A stretch of 64,000 nucleotides of DNA from Phoronis australis (lineage: Eukaryota > Phoronida > Phoronidae), in NCBI GenBank assembly GCA_002633005.1, contig NMRA01000617.1, positions 8,367-72,366 on the forward strand, in the 5' to 3' direction. Each line of letters opens with the position of its first letter. The first letter of the stretch is position 1. This document shows, piece after piece, positions 59,101 through 64,000 of the stretch. The position numbers were made by a program, and so were the translations under genes. A model generated the notes under the pieces. It had not been told where the DNA came from. It made no database searches and saw only the letters and a program-made list of their open reading frames with translations.

Positions 59101-60877
59101 CGACTCAGTCCATTTTGTCCAAGAAATAGTCGAGGGTGCATCAGGTAGAAGAGGCTTCTGTGTTTTTAGTATCCTAAAGAGTACCATGCTGGATCTTTAT
59201 CACTCCATCCAAAATCACTTAAGCATATATTGCAGTCCAACTCCTGAATCAAACAACCCAAAAATCCTCGGCGGACAATAATTTCACGGTGATCAGTAAC
59301 GGAAAACTAACAACAAAACAAAAGGCACATCTACAGTCATGCACAGTACTGTGCCACACAACAGGACACTAGATGGCAGCACAACAAAAGAGCAGTCACT
59401 CTAGACAAGCAGTACCAGCTGAGATGACCCTTCTTCTGTTTTGAGCCGGGACTCTTCATTTTCCTAGCGGAAAGTGATATTCACATGGAGCCACAATATG
59501 TACACTTAGGTTAATGTATTACAGTGCTATTGTAATTGTAATTACTTAATTTCAGCTATAATGATTGAAAAATTTAATTATCATAAACACTATAATATGA
59601 AGTATAAAAATATATATCAAATACACAATCATGCTCTGTTGAAAATATATATTTCACTCTGCATTTACTGTCCAGAGTCAAATAAACCTTGGGTTTTCAC
59701 AAAATACAAAAGATATGTTGAATCAGTTTCATTTGGCAAGGTCACTGTACCAACACACCTTGCGGTGTATCCATTAAAAAGCAAAACAATATAAAAAAAC
59801 TACAACACTGCTATTACCACCAAAACAAAAATGTGAGAGAAATGTGATGAACCAAAGTGTTACCTACACCATTGTCTGAAATTACTTAAAACATCCTCGT
59901 ACAATACCTTTGTTTTGCTTTTTCTGCCACTTCAGGAGTCTGGTGTTCACCCTCTGATTCACCGAAATCCTCAAACTTTTCCTCTTCATCAGACACCTCC
60001 TGATCTCGCCTGTAAAGTTTCAAGTGATGTTACAAAGTGAGAGAAAATTAAAAGATCAGTCCCAAGATGGCCTACCCAACTACCTAAACGGTCACAGTCC
60101 GACATTTGCAAGCGAAGCTGAACCCCCTGTATACGTAGTCAAGTATTTCAGGTGCAGTTCACCTTTGTCTTGAAGCCAACCGAAAAAAAAAAAGATTTGT
60201 AACAAAATCCAAAAAAACAATGGATTTTTCTGTTTTATAGTTGTGATCAAAGCTAATAACTATTTCAAGCAACAATACAAAAAAAGTATTTTTGTAGTAA
60301 AACAGATTACGTCTATTAAACCAGTGACTGCAAGTCTCCTTGTTTCAAAAAACGAAAGTAGAAATAAGTTTACAAGATAGAAGTCATTTACACAAAAGCA
60401 AAAGCAAAAAACAATAAAAATATAGTGAGATTATGCATTCAATTCTTGTCTCGAGATCCATTCACCATTGCATGCTCATTGTGAAGACCATGTCAAGTAA
60501 TTTTTTCTACCTAAATGCCCAACACAAAACAGAAGCTTGCGAAAGTCCTTGTAATATTTACTGCCCTACAGCACCTCCAGCATTATTCCATGTCTTGTTC
60601 ATCACCTTCACTATATTCAAAGTTGTCTATGTCGCCAAGGCAACAGAAGCAGTTATAAATAAGATCAATGACAGGTAGGCAGAGAGATTTACCTTGAGTC
60701 TTGTAGCTCAGATGATGGCCCAGAGATGGCGCTGTCCCTGTCATCTTCAGACACGTTGCTGGGAATGTTTGGACTATGGAGGCCGGGATCAAGGAGGTTG
60801 CTAGGCAATGTGTCTTCGTCTGTATTCATGTCATACTCTTGGAACGTATTAACACTGATCTCGGAGATTTCCTGCAT
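41128..60877 (-). CDS. RAB11FIP4: Rab11 family-interacting protein 3/4-type, 11 exons, 431 aa
   Basis: Exons in transcript order: 60877-60693, 60009-59908, 55035-55000, 54435-54327, 53443-53340, 49590-49450, 48941-48860, 48293-48156, 47037-46906, 45565-45425, 41253-41128. The total is 1296 bases in one frame. Class II FIPs bind Rab11 (and ARF) on recycling endosomes and act in cytokinesis; Drosophila nuclear fallout is the fly member. Residues 1-144 are acidic and Ser-rich, with FEDFGE at 74-79 and RRISSAVYA at 99-107, both family landmarks. Coiled coil runs from about 145 to 410 (VHSLEEQLRDME, then SLAAEMEEYSKDE). The last 41 residues hold the Rab11-binding helix, YVDRIILTIME then NPSILEIK. 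No EF-hand precedes them in this window, so the 5' end may be incomplete or upstream exons lie beyond 64000. FIP3 or FIP4 cannot be separated, as invertebrates usually have one gene; the symbol marks the closest resemblance. Confidence 0.92.
41811..41884. mobile_element. Short foldback MITE, relative of 39893-40018
   Basis: The arms TTTGAGAACCAGTTTT and AAACTGGTTCTCAAAA flank a loop with CTAAATAACGGGCATC, closely matching the core of the 3' UTR copy. Outer GTCCTGCAC and GTGGGACAC also pair. It sits in the last intron of the RAB11FIP-type gene. Confidence 0.8.
42261..42630. mobile_element. Foldback element family F, copy 1
   Basis: The left arm (GAAATCGAACTAGAAATT, then TTTTTGACATTTTCTGTTCC) is the diverged inverse of the right arm (GGAACGGAAAATGTCAAAAA, then TTTTGAGTATGATG). 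It is a palindromic element of about 370 bases without coding capacity. It is the same family as 44381-44755 and 47150-47545. Confidence 0.65.
43413..43534. mobile_element. Small inverted-repeat MITE
   Basis: The ends CCAGGGACCACCAAAC and GGTTTGGGGTCTCGGACCCTGG are inverted. An inner pair, GACCAATCAT and ATGATTGGTT, is also inverted. It is about 122 bases in the last RAB11FIP intron. Confidence 0.7.
44381..44755. mobile_element. Foldback element family F, copy 2
   Basis: The left end TCCAATCTCTGTACTCAAAT pairs with the right end TTCAAATTCAGAGATTGGA. Interior words (CTTGAACTTGAG, AAGGGTCTTAGACGGG) match the other two copies. It is strongly diverged. Confidence 0.6.
44938..45028. repeat. (ACT)n-type simple repeat
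   Basis: About 90 bases of imperfect ACT/CTA triplets in the last intron of the RAB11FIP-type gene. Confidence 0.85.
47150..47545. mobile_element. Foldback element family F, copy 3 (best preserved)
   Basis: The left arm runs from ACCCGGGCCCGG through TACTCGGAATGG and TTTGGCATTTTCTACTC. The right arm is its inverse, with GCAGAGAAATTGCCAAAAAT, then TCGAGTACAAAGTACCGGGC. The centre holds repeated TTCGAGTTTGAACTCGAAAT. It is about 400 bases in a RAB11FIP intron. Confidence 0.75.
47962..48143. repeat. Three-copy tandem repeat beside an exon donor
   Basis: Three units of AACCTGTA-GTAAACAGCAGTTTAC plus ACATTGTAGTAACAG occur, and two of them carry the extra GTTTCCCAATACCACTGACA. Each unit contains the palindrome TGTAAAC-AGCA-GTTTACA. 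The array ends 12 bases from the donor of the exon at 48156-48293. Confidence 0.88.
49591..52672 (-). other. RAB11FIP intron DNA, mostly featureless
   Basis: Apart from the inverted-repeat element at 50778-51027, this stretch shows no conserved coding segment. Several 60-127 codon open frames on both strands are AT-rich chance frames. Confidence 0.45.
50778..51027. mobile_element. MITE with CATGCGCGCACCCAG inverted ends
   Basis: The left end CATGCGCGCACCCAG is followed by a G-run and then a C-run (GGGGGGGCTC to GAGCCCCCCC), which form an inner hairpin. The right end is CTGGGTACGTGCATG. It is about 250 bases long and encodes no transposase. The 88-codon frame through it is rejected. Confidence 0.65.
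52673..52693 (-). CDS. Candidate 21-nt microexon of RAB11FIP-type gene
   Basis: On the minus strand a pyrimidine tract ending TGTCTTCAG precedes 21 bases, followed by GTAAGTTGGT, a near-consensus donor. Inserted at the phase-2 junction between exons 53443-53340 and 49590-49450, it adds seven residues in frame (Ser then LSDLPSK, replacing one Arg) with no stop. It would break the coiled coil with a Pro. Its use is not proven by sequence. Confidence 0.5.
55036..59907 (-). other. Long RAB11FIP intron
   Basis: No further exon could be supported other than the weak 27-base candidate. The DNA is AT-rich, with no recognisable retroelement protein. Confidence 0.4.
55721..55747 (-). CDS. Candidate 27-nt microexon of RAB11FIP-type gene
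   Basis: It lies between a TTACAG acceptor and a weaker GTATAT donor on the minus strand. At the phase-2 junction of exons 60009-59908 and 55035-55000, 27 bases fit in frame without a stop. The splice sites are weaker than for the 21-base candidate. Confidence 0.25.
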
Positions 60878-63800
60878 CTAGAAATAAAGATTTTGCTTGA
60901 CATGCACTTCATATCAAAAGTAAAGTACCTGTTACTAATATTGGCATAGTTGAACTCATTGCCACGATATTTATGCCAGTTGAGCAAAACATAAAATCCA
61001 AATTTTCACTTTCAAGTGCCCTTGTTTATTTATACGTCCAACTTCAGTTCGTGACAAAGACAATATGGATAATGTGAGGCAATTCTGCTTATAAGTTCAT
61101 ATTAAAAAATAGTTACCTCTTCACAATTAAACATCAATTAAATACTTTAAACTACAGTATAGGGAACAGCTACAAATGTTTTACAAACTGCAACCCCTAC
61201 CACAGACAAACATTTCTAAAATTCACCAAGACAAGTATATGGATCCAAGGTCATGACCCCTCAGTCTAACATAGAAGACACTTCATGTTCATATAATGCA
61301 GCAATAGAAAACAGGTCCAGCAGATAGGGTCAGTGCCCCCCTCGATCTAACCCTAAGGAAAGTCATTTGAAAAACCTCCAGCACAATGTTTTTCTAATCA
61401 AATATTGAAAGATCTCATCAATCAAAGGTGATGTAACCATTTGTGGACAGACAGTGATCATATGTTCCTTTCCTATTCACGCCATCAATCATCAATTCCA
61501 TTCAAACTCCCCACAGGTAATCTCACTGACTGACTCCTCCCTGACAATAACAAGAACTACAGAATGGTTATCAAAGCTCTAGATTAAACACTAATGTCGC
61601 TGTGGAGTCACACAAGATCGCGAATTTGTACGTCGCATCCACCAGCTTTTTCTCCCACCTGCGTGTCTTCAACTTTTCACACTATAGTTTAATTCACCTG
61701 TTTTGGAAAGAGCTGCGAAGGCACTTTAAGTAAAAATTTAGACCTTCCCACATTTCCAAAACAGGGTACTTGACACACTAGTGAGAAAGTGATCATAGAA
61801 CTACATCCTGCTTCAACATTTCTATGAATGTTGGTAAATAATCTCTCCTTTGCTCAACAATAGATCTAAATCTCTATGCATGATAATTTTAAACTTATTT
61901 CGCACAAATATATTTTCCTGATAGTTAATTAAGGTTTGCAAAATAAATAGGCTACACAGACTTTGTAATGGATGGGTGTGCAAAGTTAACTGAGATTCGA
62001 CAACTGTGAGAATTTAACAAAATGCGACGTGCCAAGGTAATCTAACTAACAGTAATTAAGTTACTTTTTCCTGTTCCGATATAAAGAGTGCTTTACTAAA
62101 AAATTAATGAAACACTCTTTTGGTAATGTGACTCTGAGCAACACTACGCTTATCCAGGTCACCTCTATCACCTCACATTAACAACAACACGAGATAACCC
62201 ATATTCAAATGAATGAATTAATACTCTAAGTAGGACCCATGCTTTATGCACAAAAAAAACGAAATAATTTAGAAAACTGAAACAACCCTTTTGATAATTC
62301 CTCTGGATCAAACACTATTTGGTCATGTTTGATACCATTGTTTACCTATGGATACACCTTTTTTGCAAAATTTCATTAAGAATACATGGTCATGCGACCT
62401 GATTTTATAAACCTAAAATTGCACAGGCTTTCTACTTTCAGAAAATATATACTTTTACTGTATACATAAGGTCCTACAAAATCAAATGCATTGTGTGTAT
62501 TACTAGAATTAATGACTGGGCTTTGCATTGTTGACATTTCCGAAGTGCAAAACTGACTGCGAATCAGGCGAGACAAGAAATTTTCACCAAATAGCTTCGC
62601 GAGAAATAAGTGAGGAACAACGTATTATTTTTCCAAATAATTTTGGGTGTGTGAAATGAGATGAGTGTGCGGAATGACTGGAGAATTACTGTACCACAAG
62701 CGTGTCTCTTTAGAAATTTTCTCCCTAGAAATGCAAATTGATGTAAAATCCATATTCAGTAAAATCACCACTTTCAAACAAAAAATTGGCCTCTAAGATT
62801 GTTATGAACGCCTGCACTTTTTCAAAATATTGTCTGGCAGTAGCTAAAGAATATATAAAAATGGTAAAATAATTAAACGTGCATTTCGTCCTGATAACTA
62901 GCTGGCAGCCAGCTAAAACGGAAATCTAATAAATCTCTCATAAGACTCCTTACCATGCAGGACTCTATTTCCATAACTAACAAAAATCTGGAAACAATCA
63001 GACACTGAAGACAAGCTTCAGAATTTATTGTGGTTGGCCAACCCTAAAATTGCAAATTCGAAAATGGGGTATATACTCATTGCCTGTGAGTTGAGTTGCA
63101 AACAGAAACAGAATCCCATATACACATGCCAATCAAATGGGATAAATTCATTTAAGAGACTTTCAAAGATTAAGCAATAGGGGATGGTCGTGGAGGTACC
63201 AGGAGTAACTTCTGTACAACAAGTGGCATAGAGGAACACCAAACACACTTGTTCAGTGTATGTGATCAGACATGAGGAGTCACAAATAAAAGTGCCACTG
63301 GGCAACTGTCCTCTAGAGGTCAATACCATATGGTCACATAGTCTGCACCACATGCAGTTGTTCACACATGTTCATAATATAAACACATACATAGTTCCCC
63401 AAGCACTTTACATGTAAACACTAAGTAAAATGGTGAACAGGTTTTCCTTCTAGTTAGCTAAATATGACCAAACTAAATATATTTGAATTGAACACTTAAA
63501 ATGTCCGTCTACTATTCAACTGTGCAACTTCCAGGTGTATACATCAGCAATATACCAGCAGTTTGTTTCCTACATACAAGTCAAGTGGTTAATATTGTGT
63601 TTAATAAATGAAAATAAATCTTGAATGGTATATGATGCAGTCTAATGGCTAGGAAAATACACATTGAAGCTTGATTCTTGAACTATGCTAGGTCCACTGA
63701 AGAATTTCTTGCATACAAAAAACAGCAAGCCTTACTCAGACATTAACCTCAGGCAATCAAAACTAGCTTTAAAATAAAATTAAACATTTTCCCAGTGGTT

Positions 63801-64000
63801 TTCTCTGAGCCCTAGTGTTTCGCAGGTCAAACAAGGGCAAGATGTCCTACATTGAATTGCCTATAAATCAGCAACAGGGACAATGCTGGCTGATCACATA
63901 CAAAAACACTTGAGACAGAGTTGATAAGCAGTAGTCCACAGAATCCAGTTAGCTTGCGAAAATGTTTTGCTTCTTACCCACACTTCAACAAAATGTAAAT
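60878..64000 (-). other. 5' part of RAB11FIP-type gene or upstream DNA
   Basis: Apart from the candidate small exon at 62954-62987, I see no EF-hand-like or other coding exon here. The promoter was not identified. Confidence 0.4.
62954..62974 (-). CDS. Candidate first coding exon of RAB11FIP-type gene
   Basis: On the minus strand an ATG opens seven codons (MEIESCM) that end exactly at a consensus GTAAGG donor. They are phase 0, as needed to join the exon at 60877, which also begins with ATG. An acceptor-like TTTCCAG at 62988 would alternatively make it an internal exon (62987-62954) reading FLLVMEIESCM, entered from an exon outside this window. Supported only by the splice site and frame. 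Confidence 0.4.

Noticed and set aside
63018-63365. A 115-codon minus-strand frame upstream of the RAB11FIP-type gene
   Set aside because: No EF-hand or other FIP similarity and no splice sites in phase with the known exons.

Overview
The window is animal nuclear DNA. Genes are split into many short exons with GT-AG introns, intergenic DNA is AT-rich, and non-LTR retrotransposon relics, foldback elements and minisatellites are common. The LRRC74A-, TEX264- and RAB11FIP3/4-type genes, CR1-like retroelements and many hairpin MITEs suggest a marine invertebrate, perhaps a non-vertebrate deuterostome. I cannot name a species from the sequence.

Layout. 1-7.4 kb: no intact gene; duplicated blocks, a solitary copy of a downstream gene's promoter and first exon (3.0-3.17 kb), an L1/Tx1-like reverse transcriptase relic on the minus strand (4.7-5.6 kb) and a diverged 370-bp tandem repeat. 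7.5-11.6 kb (+): an 8-exon gene for a 247-residue helical/coiled-coil protein I cannot assign to a family. 14.5-16.3 kb (+): a 4-exon TEX264-like gene (197 residues) with a TATA box and a possible lipid-anchored N-terminus. 17.1-19.8 kb: 5'-truncated CR1-like retrotransposon ends (minus) and a 27-bp minisatellite. 21.7-37.5 kb (+): a 12-exon LRRC74A-type gene (538 residues, ribonuclease-inhibitor-like leucine-rich repeats followed by two canonical EF-hands). Its last intron holds a near-identical tandem duplication of about 1 kb with a one-base N at the start of the second copy. 38.1-62.97 kb (-): a RAB11FIP3/4-type gene (431 residues in 11 confident exons, plus a candidate 5' coding exon and two candidate microexons), ending with the Rab11-binding helix. 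The two large genes converge tail to tail.

Every internal junction of the four gene models keeps reading frame between consensus splice sites, which is the main support for the exon calls. The genes share no obvious pathway. By family, the RAB11FIP protein would act in recycling-endosome traffic and cytokinesis, TEX264-like proteins at the ER and in ER-phagy, and LRRC74A is a poorly characterised LRR protein. Most of the remaining sequence that can be explained is foldback or inverted-repeat DNA. No rRNA, tRNA or CRISPR array was found.
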